A program made the position numbers and the translations under genes. 64,000 bases of DNA from Molanna angustata (Eukaryota > Arthropoda > Insecta > Trichoptera > Molannidae), in NCBI GenBank assembly GCA_963576475.1, contig OY754975.1, positions 23,546,455-23,610,454 on the forward strand. Direction: 5' to 3'. A model generated the notes under the pieces. The model was not told the DNA's origin, ran no database searches, and was given only the letters and a program-made list of their open reading frames with translations. Shown in pieces: positions 42,208 through 52,960 of the stretch; within the stretch, counting starts at the first letter, position 1; each line of letters begins with the position of its first letter.

Positions 42208-42208
42208 A

Positions 42209-42232
42209 TTGGCGCGGTGCGTGGGGGCCGAC
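42209..42232 (+). other. Putative Gypsy primer-binding site
   Basis: TGGCGCGGTGCGTGGGGG begins two bases after the LTR end, the usual position. I could not match it to a specific tRNA 3' end. Confidence 0.5.
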
Positions 42233-43911
42233 CCTAAAGGCGGGTCAGAAATTTTACAATCTGTTATTGTCTTCGAGTTTGCTCTATTCAAAGATGGCGC
42301 CCTTCCTGGTTTTTGATTTTTCTTGTCAGTCATTGGGAGGTAAGGAGAGATAAAATAGATAAAAAGTAGTACACTTAGGCAGGTAGTAAATCCCTATTTC
42401 CTATCCTACCCTAATACCTATCCATCCGTTCGAGGCATCATGGGAAAAGGCGATGACGTCTGGCAACCGCGTTCACCTACGGCGGGCGGCAGCACTCTTG
42501 GCAGTTGTACGGCACTCCACAAGTTTGGCCTGAGAGGGATGCGGTCGTGTAGCTGTGCGGGTACTCCAACGTCTTGGGAGAAGAAGCATATTCTTATTCC
42601 AGGTCATATTGTTCCTTTTATTTTAAAAAATGAAATATTTCAATTATATTTAATTTTGCCATCTCATAATGGTGGGTAATAATTTTTTATTTCAGTGGAT
42701 AATATGTTACCTCAACATGATTGGTGTATACCTAATTATATTTCATACCCATTTTATTATTTTTTAGATAGTATTGTGCTTAGTACTTGACCATTGAAAA
42801 ACAATTTTTGTCTACCTTAGAATAGACACAGTTGACTTTGAACAATACATATCACAACATCTTGTGACAAATATATTTTTATAACCTTTTATGTTAAAAC
42901 AAAATAAATTTTGGAAAGTGTTCAACATTACATTTAAACTAGAAAAGTTAATTTAAATAATGAATCATTTGATTGGATATTGATCCTCATTTGAAAAAAA
43001 TAATCTTTCTAATTGAATTGATGCAGTTTTTTGTCATTGCTTTGGTGAAAATATTGATAAAATTTCGTACCACCAAAAATAAATAACCACGTTTAAAGTG
43101 GGTGAGTGATCTTGTGCTCTTTTACTTTTTACAAGTTGTGAATGGTTACTTTCACCCTGTAAGGAATTTGTTCCGTGGTCTTATATTCGAAACATTAAGT
43201 ACTTTTTAATATTTCAGTTTTTTTTGTCGCTGGATCCTGAGCTACTTGACGAGTTTTTGAATGTGAAGGTGTTCATCGTCTACCATAGTTTGCTGTCTAC
43301 TATTCCATTTTGCTGTTTACTGTCTACCCACTTCATCTTCGACGGGACTTTTCTTCATCATCTTTTCGGAGAAGGAGGAACACAACCCTCATCTGGATTT
43401 CTTCGCAGAGGAACAGAAGATCGGCAGAAAATATCCTTTTTTAAAAATATGTAGAAGGAGTGATGTTGTTTGATTTTAGTCTTAATAATTTTTATGTTAT
43501 GTGAGTTGAGAGAATATTTATGTCTTCATCGGGGATTTTAATACTTTTTCATGTGTAATGTTTCGAACTCTCCCTTTTCGAAATTTTTTTTATGAAATTA
43601 TTGCATTGCTAGGATTTTAGTTGGATATTTTTTATGGTGTTTTCACACTTTATCTTTTTAAACAGAGTTTTAGTAATTTTACTATATTGAGCAGTTCATT
43701 TTTAGATGGAAAATTGTTTGATATGAACTTGAGTAATTTTATTTACTTTCAACATTTTTATTTGGAGATAATCATAGGTAGAGATTGCGAATTAATGTTT
43801 TTCCTATTTGATTTATAGAAAGATCAAGTTATTCTTTTGCACGGTATTTTGTTCTCGGTATTTTTTGGTATATCCACTTAGGTATTTTATTAATTTTTTT
43901 TACTTATTAAA
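42233..43911 (+). other. Gypsy leader
   Basis: Holds a third AAGATGGCGC motif (42291), a 79-codon frame (42440-42679) followed by a TTTTTTATTTCAG acceptor-like site (about 42695), and a 76-codon frame (43224-43454) preceded by another TATTTCAG (about 43218). The frames resemble no retroviral protein I know. The splice-like sites might allow a spliced leader; this is inference. Confidence 0.4.
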
Positions 43912-44001
43912 ATGGAACCTATACCAAACGATTCGTTTAGATCAGTTAATAAGTTAAAAGAGAGAATTGTTGGCGGCTCTGGAAGCCATCCGGCATTTTA
44001 G
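43912..44001 (+). pseudogene. Gag-like start remnant at the deletion junction
   Basis: The ATG at 43912, in good context (AAAATGG), opens MEPIPNDSFRSVNKLKERI and runs out at 44001 in a frame different from the integrase frame. The position, after the leader, suggests it is the original gag start. The join to RNase H falls around 43945-43960. Confidence 0.4.
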
Positions 44002-45469
44002 ACCTTTTGTTGAGGGGTCACATTTTAAGCTGGTGACAGATCACTCGAGCCTCAAGTGGTTGGTTACATTGAAAAACCCCACTGGTCGCTTGGCACGATG
44101 GTCAACCGAGCTTTTACAATATTCCTTCGATGTTGAACATCGACGTGGGAAGTTAAATGTGGTACCCGATGCGTTGTCAAGGATAGAAATTGCAACCTTA
44201 GATGTAGAGGTAGAAACGAAGGATGAATGGTATAAGAAAATTTATAAAGGTGTTGTAGAGAAACCGCAGGAATTCCCCAATTATATGGTACAAAATGGTA
44301 AATTGTTTAGAAATACCAAAGTTAATTGTTCGTTGTTGCAAGAGTTTGCATGGAAGAGGGTGATACCGAAAGAGGAAAGATTAGAGATTTTAAGAAATAA
44401 TCATGATGCAGATAGTTCAGCGCACTTAGGTATTTTTAAAACATATAGAAAAATACAACTTTTATACTTCTGGCCTAAACTATTTTCAGAGGTCGTAAAT
44501 TATATAAATCAATGCGAAATATGCAAGAAATTTAAACACTACCAACAGAAGCCTCTTGGTATTATTTCAAATCCTAAGAGAGTGGAAAAACCGATGAAAA
44601 TGTTGTCGATCGACGTGGTCGGGCCGCTACCTAGATCTAAATTAGGTAATATTTATATTCTTTCGGTTTTGGATGTTTTCTCTAAGTACCTCTGGTTATT
44701 TCCGTTAAAAAAATCTAACGCGGAAAATATCATAAAAGCTTTAGAAAACTATGTTTTTCTACCTCATGGGGTACCATCTATAATTATTGCGGATAACGGA
44801 GTTCAATTCACCTCGAATAAATTTAAAGACCTGATAAAGAAATATGACATTCCTAAGATTTTTTATACACCTTTATATTCACCCCAAGCCAATTCGGTAG
44901 AAAGATATCATCGCACAGCGATAACTGCACTCGCAGGAATCGTTTCTGATAGACAACGAGACTGGTGTAGCTTTATACCACTCATTTGCACTGCACTAAA
45001 TGCCTCAGTTAATGTCACTACTAGTTATACACCTTACTTTTTATTTTTTGGAAGAGAGCAGATTTTGGCAGGAAGTCTACATGACAGATTTGGTCCTGGT
45101 CCCAGTACGTTAGAGGAGGTTGAGATAGAAGATCGTAATGTCTATGCAGAAAAATTGTCTGATCTGAAAAAAATTTTCGACGATGTACAGGAAAATCTTT
45201 TTAAGGCTTTTCAACAGTCTGCTGCCCAATATAATCAAGGGAGAAAAGATGTATCTTATAAGGTTGGCGATTTAATTTGGCGAAAAACTTTTCCATATTC
45301 AAAAGCCAGCGAATATTTCAGCTCTAAGTTGGCCGAGCGTTTTGTCAAAAATAAAATTGTAGCGAAAATTTCTCCTTTAGTGTATACATTAGCTGACGAG
45401 AAAGGAAAAATATTGGGAAATTTCCATATTAAAGATATATTAAAACTTGAACAATCTGCCCAATCATAA
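43958..45469 (+). CDS. Gypsy RNase H C-terminus and integrase
   Basis: Open from just after a TAA at 43955; there is no ATG start, the first usable codon being part of KRELLAALEAIRHFRPF, inside RNase H. Counting from 43967: RNase H TDHSSLKWL (24-32) and VPDALSR (66-72); integrase zinc finger His146, His153, Cys183, Cys186; catalytic core Asp216 (SIDVVGP), Asp276 (IADNGVQF) and Glu312 (NSVERYH), i.e. 59 and 35 residues between them, the standard DD35E spacing; C-terminal domain with YKVGDLIWRK (about 431). The integrase therefore looks complete and undamaged. Without its own start, expression would need a fusion, internal initiation or a readthrough event. Protease and RT are missing upstream. 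Confidence 0.9.
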   Translation, partial: KRELLAALEAIRHFRPFVEGSHFKLVTDHSSLKWLVTLKNPTGRLARWSTELLQYSFDVEHRRGKLNVVPDALSRIEIATLDVEVETKDEWYKKIYKGVVEKPQEFPNYMVQNGKLFRNTKVNCSLLQEFAWKRVIPKEERLEILRNNHDADSSAHLGIFKTYRKIQLLYFWPKLFSEVVNYINQCEICKKFKHYQQKPLGIISNPKRVEKPMKMLSIDVVGPLPRSKLGNIYILSVLDVFSKYLWLFPLKKSNAENIIKALENYVFLPHGVPSIIIADNGVQFTSNKFKDLIKKYDIPKIFYTPLYSPQANSVERYHRTAITALAGIVSDRQRDWCSFIPLICTALNASVNVTTSYTPYFLFFGREQILAGSLHDRFGPGPSTLEEVEIEDRNVYAEKLSDLKKIFDDVQENLFKAFQQSAAQYNQGRKDVSYKVGDLIWRKTFPYSKASEYFSSKLAERFVKNKIVAKISPLVYTLADEKGKILGNFHIKDILKLEQSAQS

Positions 45470-47723
45470 TGCAACATGAAACTTAGTTAATAGTAATTAT
45501 TTCAATGCAAGAACTTTGATTTGAAAGTCAAAAAAAATGTGCATTTTGTATTTGTCAATCTACTGAATCTAGACCCTTAATATAGTTAAGTCTATATTTT
45601 TAGCCCCGAGGAAGACATGAATCTTATTCTGTGTAATGTTGTACTCACTTATATATTATACGATCATATAATTGTTATCCTGTTATGATACATACCGTTT
45701 ATGTTTAAAATATGATTATAATGTCATAATGTTTAATGTAGAGAAAAAAATAATTTTTTACCATACATTCAATTTTTTGGAGAGAGTATATCGTTGATGT
45801 TTAATAAGGAAATGTATTTATATGTTGGTGTTGCATTATAGAGTATTTCAGTTGGTTTTGATTGACCTTATATTGGTTAATTAAAAATGTAAAGTATAAG
45901 TAAAGTATATTTAGATGTTTCTACTTAAAGTTGTATCTACAATACCTCAATACAATTGAGTTTAAAAAGTATCAATTTTGGGTGATCTAGAGTTTGTGTT
46001 GATTATAGTTTAAGGACCGTGGGTCAGTTTTCTGAGAAGGATATTTGTTTGTTGTATGATCTCTCCAAAATTAATTGTAATATGCTCTATCTGTATATTA
46101 GATGTCACAAGTATTAGATAATATGTTATAATAAGATAAATATTAATCACATAGAATTTATAATGAATAAGGACGGTATTGAATATAATTTATGGTTGTA
46201 TTCAATAAATGTATTTTTGATGAAAGAAGGATTATATGACCATGAGTTATCATTCATAATGTTTTCAGTGAAAATCTCATTGCTATTAGTTTTTGAAGAA
46301 TTTTAGTGTTCTATATATCATGTCAAATATTTTAAGTCTCAAATTTTAACGTTGTCAGTCCCAAAGTTGATTTGCTGTATTATATAGTAAATGAATTACT
46401 AGAATTGCTTTATGGTAAATCTGAGTTGACTTTTGGTAGAGGGTGTATCCTTACTTTTGGGTTTTGATTTGAAATGTAATATGCCAGTGCATCTCAAGTC
46501 GATTCCTCACTACTGTTTTCTTGCTTACTGGCATGAGCAGGCGAACGGAAAAAAAGGAAGGGAAATGCTCCTCGCAAAGGTTCAATGAGAATTTATTCAG
46601 TGGAAATTACTCTGTGTTTTTTTATGCTTGGATGAAAGGATATGGAGTGCTTTCTAAGTAAATTACGATCTAACCTTGAATTTTAGAATAGCCAACTCCA
46701 TGTCATGGTGATATCCTTAATATTGATATTTTCTTTACAGTAAAATGTATGAATTTTCATTGAAAGCTGGTTGTTTGAGAAAATTTTTCTTTTGCTTTCT
46801 TTTGTTCTGTTTGATGTTCCATCAAGCATAAGGAAGGAAACCCGAAGGAATAATTAAAAAAAATATTGTTTTATAATGCTTAGGTTTGGTTCTTGTACCA
46901 AGGAGTAGGCGTAAGAGAGATTTAAGATATAGAGTATAAGTTTGATAATTTTGCTTAGGTTTGTGTTTTACCAAAGAGTAAAAAATTTTTTTTTGCTCCA
47001 TCAGATCTTTAAGAGACTGTTTAGGTTCCGCTTCGAAAGACTGATGACGTAATTTGGTAGTTGTGAGTCTTGTTTGAGTATTCTGTTATTCCACATGATG
47101 GCCAGGAAGGAATTGGCCTAGAATATATTCCTTACCACATGAGAGCGGGCCCAGACTTGCGCTAAAAATACAAAGACTGTGGGGGTTAAGTTAGAAGAAT
47201 AAGATTTTCACCTAGAGTGAAGAAATCTTGTATGATTCATTTCCATTTCGATATTATAAATTATGTTTTTATTTGCCTAGTATTTCTTTGTACAAAAAAT
47301 AGTTTGGCGGGTGTTTACTTAGTAAATGCAAGCCATTCTTAAAAAATAGATTAAGTGTTCATTAGAATATCTTTTGTTGAAATTGTCAATGTAAATTATA
47401 AGTAATCATTAAAGTATGAAATATAAATATAGAGTATATTATGTGAATCAAAATAACATTCTAAGATCCAGGATCTAGATGTTGATTATATTATTGTCAA
47501 TTCTATATTTCATTTATGTTTTTTTTGCTGATTTGTTTGATCTGTTTCAGTATACCCATCCTAGAACCATACCTTAATTACACACAGATTTGTATCCTCA
47601 ATATGTATTAGGTCTATTCTCAGATTATATATAGACAGGTTGATTACATGTAAAGTTGTTGTGTGACGGTGGACCCTCAAAAATTTTAAGCTCGCTTAAA
47701 ATTTTCTTCTGGGTGGGGTGTAT
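45470..47723 (+). other. Gypsy 3' non-coding region
   Basis: 2254 bp between integrase stop and 3' LTR without any open frame of note. Typical Gypsy elements have a much shorter spacer here unless they carry an env-like gene. No envelope motif or signal peptide is visible, so this is either a fully decayed third gene or captured DNA. It ends in CTTCTGGGTGGGGTGTAT, the polypurine tract. Confidence 0.6.
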
Positions 47724-49047
47724 TGTCATGTTATTTTATTGAATAGCATGACTTACCTCCTCTCAGAGGAAAATTGAAAAAAAAGGATAATCCACTTTGG
47801 AAAAAATGTTAAAATTATGCTAATAGGCAGAGTTTTTTTGTCTGCGGGCAACCCGGTTAGTTAGTCGCCGAGCGGAAACACCGGATTGCATGGTTTTGGC
47901 CGATATTCTTTTAACGAGAGGTGACGCGAAAAAGTCAATAAAATGGACGTCACTTAAATAGACAGAGAAAACGCTGTGGCGTTTAAAACATGATAAATAA
48001 CCATAAGAAAGGACTAGTGGGAAAATGGGTAAGTCTCCATGTCTATTTTTTTGAACATAATTAGTTTGACGTCCACCGACACACAATAATTTTATAACAT
48101 ATTCCAGGGTTAACGAGTCCCCCAAATATTCCTTTCTACTAGTTTTTTTTATATATTTAATATGTAATGGAATCCAAAGTATTATGTAGACTAAGATTAA
48201 ACAATATCATTGCACCGACTATCCATCATTTTGAAGACAAGTTGTTTTGCTGGAAACAGCAAAATATGATATGAAATTGAATCAAGATGGCGATGAGTCG
48301 TGTAACCTCAAAAGACCGACATTTTCTGTGAACAACGATGGCGGATGATCGAATCTTATTTAACTTCGTGCAGTTTTAAAAATAGAAAATTCGAATTTAG
48401 TGACTTTCAATATGAACAGTTTTTTTAATTTAATTTTGTAAAATGTAAATTAACGACAACCATTTTTTTTGTATTAATGAAATTTTGTATAATGTATTAA
48501 CACCAGTATGTAAATTTGGCCAAATAGTTAATAAGAAGATTTTTGTTAATAAATAATGTTTTATTGGGTCATAATTACATCAAGATAGATTTTTTTTTCT
48601 CAAAGGGTTAATATTGGGGATGGTAAAATGTAATAGAAATAAAAATGTAATGAGGTTGTAATAATTTAATTGTATTATATGGATAATTTTTTTTTGTATC
48701 AAAACGAAAAAGACTGATTAAACAAAATGAAATATAAATTGTTATCATAATTCAGGTTTTGTATTTATCTCTCCTCCTTTTGACCTTCTAATGGTATGAC
48801 AAGAAATGATCAAATATTGATAATCTTAAATTATATTTATTTTTGGTATAATGGGAGTCTTTTGATAGACTTCCCTTAAAAAAAAAATTTCTTTGAATTG
48901 GAGTTAAATTCCCTTAGGGCAGGTTGCGACCCCGAGAGGTAAATTTTATGAGTTTCATGTGAACACGGCTGGCTGGCCGGTGGTGCGGGTGCGAGTCCTG
49001 GTGGGGCGAAGCCCTAGGCCTCTTCTACCATGACTTTAACCCTCACA
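47724..49047 (+). repeat. Gypsy 3' LTR
   Basis: Copy of 40884-42207 at a constant offset of 6840 bp. Differences seen: A to T in CACT(A/T)AAATAG and T to C before AAAGGGTT. Confidence 0.95.
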
Positions 49048-49129
49048 ATATGTATGTATACGAATGTCACCTCATGTATATGGAGTGTTGCTTTCATTGT
49101 ATACAAACTAATTTCTAAATAGTTGGAGT

Positions 49130-49395
49130 TACAAAAAGGTTTCTTCGTCACTGCATAGATTGCGAAGGTGATTTTCAAATTGTTTTCTAAAAAATAGATT
49201 TTTATATGATGAACATAATATATATCTTTCAAAAATTGGGTTGACAGGGAACTCATTAAAAAAGGTATAATTGGTGAACGTTGCGCAAGCGCATAAAGTT
49301 GTCGCATAATCCAGCCGATGAGAGTTGTAAGCCGTGTAGGTGCTTTGAGTTCTTGGTACTGCTATAATATTCTTACTTCGTCTCTATTGCGATGC
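49130..49395. repeat. Dispersed repeat R, copy 2
   Basis: Same order and orientation as 3421-3690: GGTTTCTTCGTCACT, an ATAGATTTT...ATAT middle, AGGGAACTCA, GTTGCGCAA, and a CCAGCCGATGA block near 49312. Confidence 0.65.
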
Positions 49396-49449
49396 TTAAA
49401 CTTATGTTATAATAATTGCATAATTCCAGGAGTCAGTATTAATTTCTTA

Positions 49450-49640
49450 TAAATTGTTTTTTTATTTATTTATTTTGAAACTTCTTGTACATATGATTTG
49501 TGCACTGGCGGGCTTATTGCCTCATAGCAATTACTTCCATCCAACCAACCAATACAAAGCTTCATTAAAAAGGAAACACACATAATGCAACGAAAAAATA
49601 AATAAGATAATGTTGTTGAGCTTATATAAATAAAAATGAA
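49450..49640 (-). mobile_element. LINE/retroposon 3' UTR, copy 1
   Basis: The T-rich TTTATTTATTTATTTT edge is a reversed tail. Then come TTGTGCACTGGCGGGCTTATTGCC and TACTTCCATCCAACC. A related stretch is nested in copy B4 at 49826-50020, and the GCGGGTTTAT word recurs near 53128. Confidence 0.55.
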
Positions 49641-49662
49641 TATATTTGTAGGTATTAAAGTA

Positions 49663-50226
49663 AAATTTGAAAAAAGCAGAAACACCACAACTAGAAAATT
49701 ATAAAAAAAAGAACATTATAGTAACATCTCAAATTTTTTAAACAATTTTTATAAAAATTAAATTTAGTGACGACATCGTTTCATATAATTTGTAAGGCAT
49801 TTACCTACTTAATCTACAAACAAACATTTATTTTTTTATTTATATAATTTATGTACATGTGTACAAAGGCAGGTTTATTGCCATAAGGCAATTTCTTCCG
49901 ACCATCCCGAGCAACGTGAAGTCTCTTAGTTAAATTGGTACAGTACTAATTAAGTGAGAAATAAATTGATGAAAAATAACATAAAAGAGTAAGAAATATA
50001 AAAAAAATTTCAAAAATTACATATTCTGGGTAGGAAAAATAGACTGACCTCCATACAATCCTATCCTGATATACATATGTGCCTTCATGTTTTATATAGA
50101 AAACAAAATATCTTAAAATATCTATCAATTTGTGTATAAGTGTGTATAGTTTGGTACGTATTCTTCAATTAAGCATACTATCGCCATCGACTGTTGGATC
50201 TCGTGTGTTTCATGCAACTAGTAACT
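49663..50226 (+). mobile_element. Family B Helentron-like element, copy B4 (3' half, interrupted)
   Basis: It starts with AAAGCAGAAACACCACAACTAG, matching the middle of B1, and ends with ATCGACTGTTGGAT, a slightly changed hairpin CGTGT-GTT-TCATG and CAACTAGTAA. About 195 bp of another retroposon (49826-50020) interrupts it. Confidence 0.7.
49826..50020 (-). mobile_element. Retroposon 3' UTR nested in copy B4
   Basis: ATTTATTTTTTTATTTATAT, GTACATGTGTACAAAGGCAGG and TTTATTGCCATAAGGCAATT resemble 49450-49560. Family B sequence resumes at CATATTCTGGGTAGG. Confidence 0.6.
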
Positions 50227-50315
50227 ATGTAAAATTTTAAAAGAAATTTCCATTATATTATCACTAGTGATACTGAAAGTATTTATAATATGATAAATTC
50301 ACAGTTACTTTATCG

Positions 50316-50387
50316 AGCAGAGTGGCGCAGCGGAAGCGTGCTGGGCCCATAACCCAGAGGTCCGTGGATCGAAACCACGCTCTGCTA
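50316..50387 (+). tRNA. tRNA-iMet: Initiator tRNA-Met (CAT)
   Basis: 72 nt, intron-less. The acceptor stem AGCAGAG/CTCTGCT is perfect, with discriminator A; D arm GCGC/GCGT; anticodon stem CTGGG/CCCAG around CCCATAA, anticodon CAT at 50348-50350; T arm CGTGG/CCACG with loop ATCGAAA. The A1-T72 end pair, C33 and the A54-type T loop (ATCG rather than TTCG) are marks of the eukaryotic initiator. It supplies Met-tRNA to the 40S subunit for start-codon selection. Its internal A and B boxes are intact and a T run follows, so it is likely a live gene rather than a SINE. Confidence 0.97.
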
Positions 50388-50388
50388 G

Positions 50389-50397
50389 TTTTTTTTT
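50389..50397 (+). terminator. Pol III terminator of tRNA-iMet
   Basis: Nine T immediately after the tRNA (one base gap), the standard Pol III stop. Confidence 0.9.
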
Positions 50398-50559
50398 ATT
50401 TGTCAAAACTTTGGAATGATAAACAATGAAAGTAAAAAATAACACAATTACAAATATTCAGCATAAAACAGCTGAAATATTGCTGGTTTTATTTGAAAGT
50501 GGAACTCTTCCTTTCCCCATTCTTCATTCATTTTGAAATAGATACGATATACATAATAG

Positions 50560-50715
50560 TTTCACTTGAATTATAATTTTGATATTATATACCTACCTAT
50601 GTTTAATAGATGGATACAGTAATTGGTTTTGTAAATCATATTTTGTTATTTTTTCATTGTTAATTATTTTATAGCTGTTTTATCCAATAAAATAAATAAA
50701 TAAATAAATAAAAAA
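50560..50715 (+). mobile_element. Retroposon 3' tail with (AAAT)n
   Basis: The AT-rich end is TATCCAATAAAATAAATAAA plus three more AAAT units. No coding part remains. Confidence 0.4.
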
Positions 50716-50779
50716 CCGAGAAGCTTTTTAAAACAAGTGAGCAAGAGAGAAATAGTTTGATTCTCTCCGTAGAACATTT

Positions 50780-51465
50780 TTTTTTTTTTTTTATTTTATC
50801 AAGTTTACAATAACATATACAAAATATAAAACAAACAAACTATATAGAAAAGATTCACAGTAAGACAAAACATATTTACCCTTTACTAGAGTGCAAGCAC
50901 TAGTGTGTAAAGGAGACAATTTAATACATAATACACAAAATATTATACATACATAATTATTATCTATACAAAAAGAAGTTAATATAATTTACATATCAGT
51001 CAAATAATAAGTTTATTTATTCTTTATTTTTTTTTTAAAATCATTACATATGTTCAATTGCCAGTCTCAAATCTGTTTCAAGTTGGTTGAACCACACCAC
51101 CCCATTGTACGTGTAGTAGTGCTGTGTTGTGTATGTATGTGTTAATGGGGTACACAGTTGACCCACTATATTATGTCTATCACTCGCCACACGTACAAAG
51201 GCATGGTGCGACCTTCCAATGTCCTCATGTATTTGAAATAGCACATTTTTTTTATAGATATTTTTAAAAGATGGCACTTGAAAATCACGAAATAGTTGCA
51301 AAGTTGGGTAGTCAGATGGTTTTTTATTTATAATTTTTATTATCAACCTTTGCGTAATTTCTAGAGGCAAAATGGATGTTTTATACGCCCCTCCCCATGC
51401 AACAATGCCATATTGCATTATTGAATGGGCGAAAGCGTAATACACATTTTTAAGTAATTTTAAAT
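50780..51465 (-). pseudogene. Jockey-type LINE 3' end
   Basis: The minus-strand frame 51044-51445 contains YAFAHSIMQYGIVAWGGAYK, LEITQRLIIKIINKKP and LQLFRDFQVPS, the familiar region after the RT thumb in Jockey/CR1 ORF2 proteins. The 3' UTR (50800-51043) includes a stem CCTTTACT...GTAAAGG with an inner AGTGC/GCACT pairing (50879-50912) and ends in a poly(A) tail seen as 18 or so T at about 50778-50795. The element is 5'-truncated near 51465; the frame that remains is undamaged, so the insertion may be young. Confidence 0.85.
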
Positions 51466-51702
51466 TGAGAATGTTTCTAAGGTTGATAAATATGTAAATA
51501 ACATAAAAATATATGATTTTTTAAACATCATTTTAAAAAATCATATCTTTATTGTGTCAGTTGTCATGCTATGGAAAAACAGATTGTCTCTGTACCTAGT
51601 TTGATTAGTAAATATTTATAAGTATTTTTTTAATATATTATATAAATAATATAGGTTTTTTAAATTCGTGAATATTTCATAATAAAATTTGGTGTGTCAA
51701 AT

Positions 51703-51768
51703 ATCAATACGTATTGATCAAAGACCTTATATACTTTAGTATTATAAGGTCTTTGGTATTGACATAAC
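51703..51768. other. Hairpin: 13-bp stem plus adjoining palindrome
   Basis: ATCAATACGTATTGAT (51703-51718) is a perfect 16-bp palindrome. It is followed at once by CAAAGACCTTATA (51719-51731) pairing with TATAAGGTCTTTG (51743-51755) across an 11-bp loop. Pairing of the outer flanks is partial. It could be a small fold-back element or a hairpin transcript. Confidence 0.6.
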
Positions 51769-52760
51769 AGAGCACATTTTAAATAATATATCAAATGTAG
51801 TAGCATTTTACATGAAACATCAAAAATAGTACCTATCTACGTATACTTTTAATCAAATTTAAGTTAAGGAAACAAACAAATAATCTTTGTTTGACCTAAA
51901 AACCTCAGCATTCGCTTGTTTATGATATGCAATGTACGACCATAATAATGTAATATTTCTGTTAATGTCAGAGACGGGAAGAATAAATTGTTGGGAGAAC
52001 ATTCGTTAGAGGGGCGATCGTGCTGCGAATTCTCGGTAAAAGTAGCCGGGAATAAAAAATAAGAAGCGAGGATTGCATCGGTAAGAAGTCAAGTAAGTAA
52101 GCTGTGCTGCTGTATCGAAGTGCAGCATATTTTTTATTATTATTTGCTTTATTTTCAACTTGAAACTTTATAATGAGATTGAACTTGCATATTTCAAATA
52201 AACAATGTTTCTCTTATTCTCGGTGCGGCTGAAAGTTTGAAAATTTGTTTAATCTGCAAGAATATTTAAATAAAATATCCTTATGATAATTATAAGTATT
52301 AAAATTGAATATTATATGTTGATTTGAGTGTCATTTTTGATATTGAGCATATCTTCTATTTTATGTCTTTTTTATGCATAGATTGTGAAAATAACGCTAT
52401 TGTTAAAAAAAATACTAACAAGGTAATAGTTTAAGTTCACGAATTAAATTGCCACTAACATCACCACCCGCTCTGCATATGAGGATTGTAAACGGCCCCT
52501 TCACAGAACGCTATGTGAGCGACATGAAAAAAAAATCATAGCACGAAAAGTAGCCCAAGGAGCCCTCTAGATTGACAATCTCGGCACCATATTGCAAAAA
52601 AAACAATCGACGAACTGTCCTTGACTTCAGATTTTTTTTTAAGGAAAAGCATCAGAGGTGAGACCAAGATCACGCAAGTAAATAAAATTAATGAAAATCA
52701 ATCAATAGTTAGGCACCGTAGCTATTTATTACGAAACTCCATAAATGTTAAAAATTGTTT
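51769..52760. other. No assignable gene
   Basis: At 51966-52080 a GC-richer stretch ends GCATCG|GTAAGAAG, a possible splice donor, but without a supporting frame. The frame 52621-52914 has no known motif and overlaps the minus-strand LINE fragment. Confidence 0.35.
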
Positions 52761-52767
52761 TTTGAGA

Positions 52768-52960
52768 TCACGAAATCCGCATATCCAATGGGACCTTGAA
52801 GAGTTCTACGGAAATCAACGAGGAGCTCCGATCTATAAGAGGACACCATTGCTGACAACAATCCAACAGGATATGTTCCGAAGTTTGGTCCGGGTATTGA
52901 TAGAACAGGCATGAGGCTGACTTAAAGCTTCCGTGTCCTGTGAAAAATTTGGTCCAAAAG
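52768..52960 (-). pseudogene. R1/I-type LINE ORF2 C-terminal fragment
   Basis: The minus-strand frame contains FTGHGSFKSASCLFYQ and then DQTSEHILLDC. The (L)TGHG-x-F ... D-Q-T-x-E-H-I/V-L-x-x-C pattern is the zinc-binding C-terminal motif of many R1, Jockey and I ORF2 proteins. The middle C-x-C part is degraded. It is the only recognisable piece in this stretch. Confidence 0.6.

Larger units (their letters stand above)
40884..49047 (+). mobile_element. Ty3/Gypsy LTR retrotransposon lacking gag-RT but keeping integrase
   Basis: 8164 bp with direct LTRs of 1324 bp (40884-42207 and 47724-49047), TGTCATG...CCTCACA. The ATAT target duplication is intact at 40880-40883 and 49048-49051. Only two base differences between LTRs were noticed by eye (near 41116 and 41761), so the insertion is young. 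The inside has a primer-site-like TGGCGCGG two bases after the LTR, a leader of about 1.7 kb, a gag-like ATG (43912) joined within about 45 bp to RNase H and integrase, and a 2.25-kb non-coding 3' part ending in a G-rich polypurine tract (GGGTGGGGTGT). Gag, protease and reverse transcriptase are absent, so it is non-autonomous. Confidence 0.95.

Noticed and set aside
45470..47723. Envelope gene in the Gypsy element
   Set aside because: No open frame, signal peptide or membrane segment is visible in any phase.
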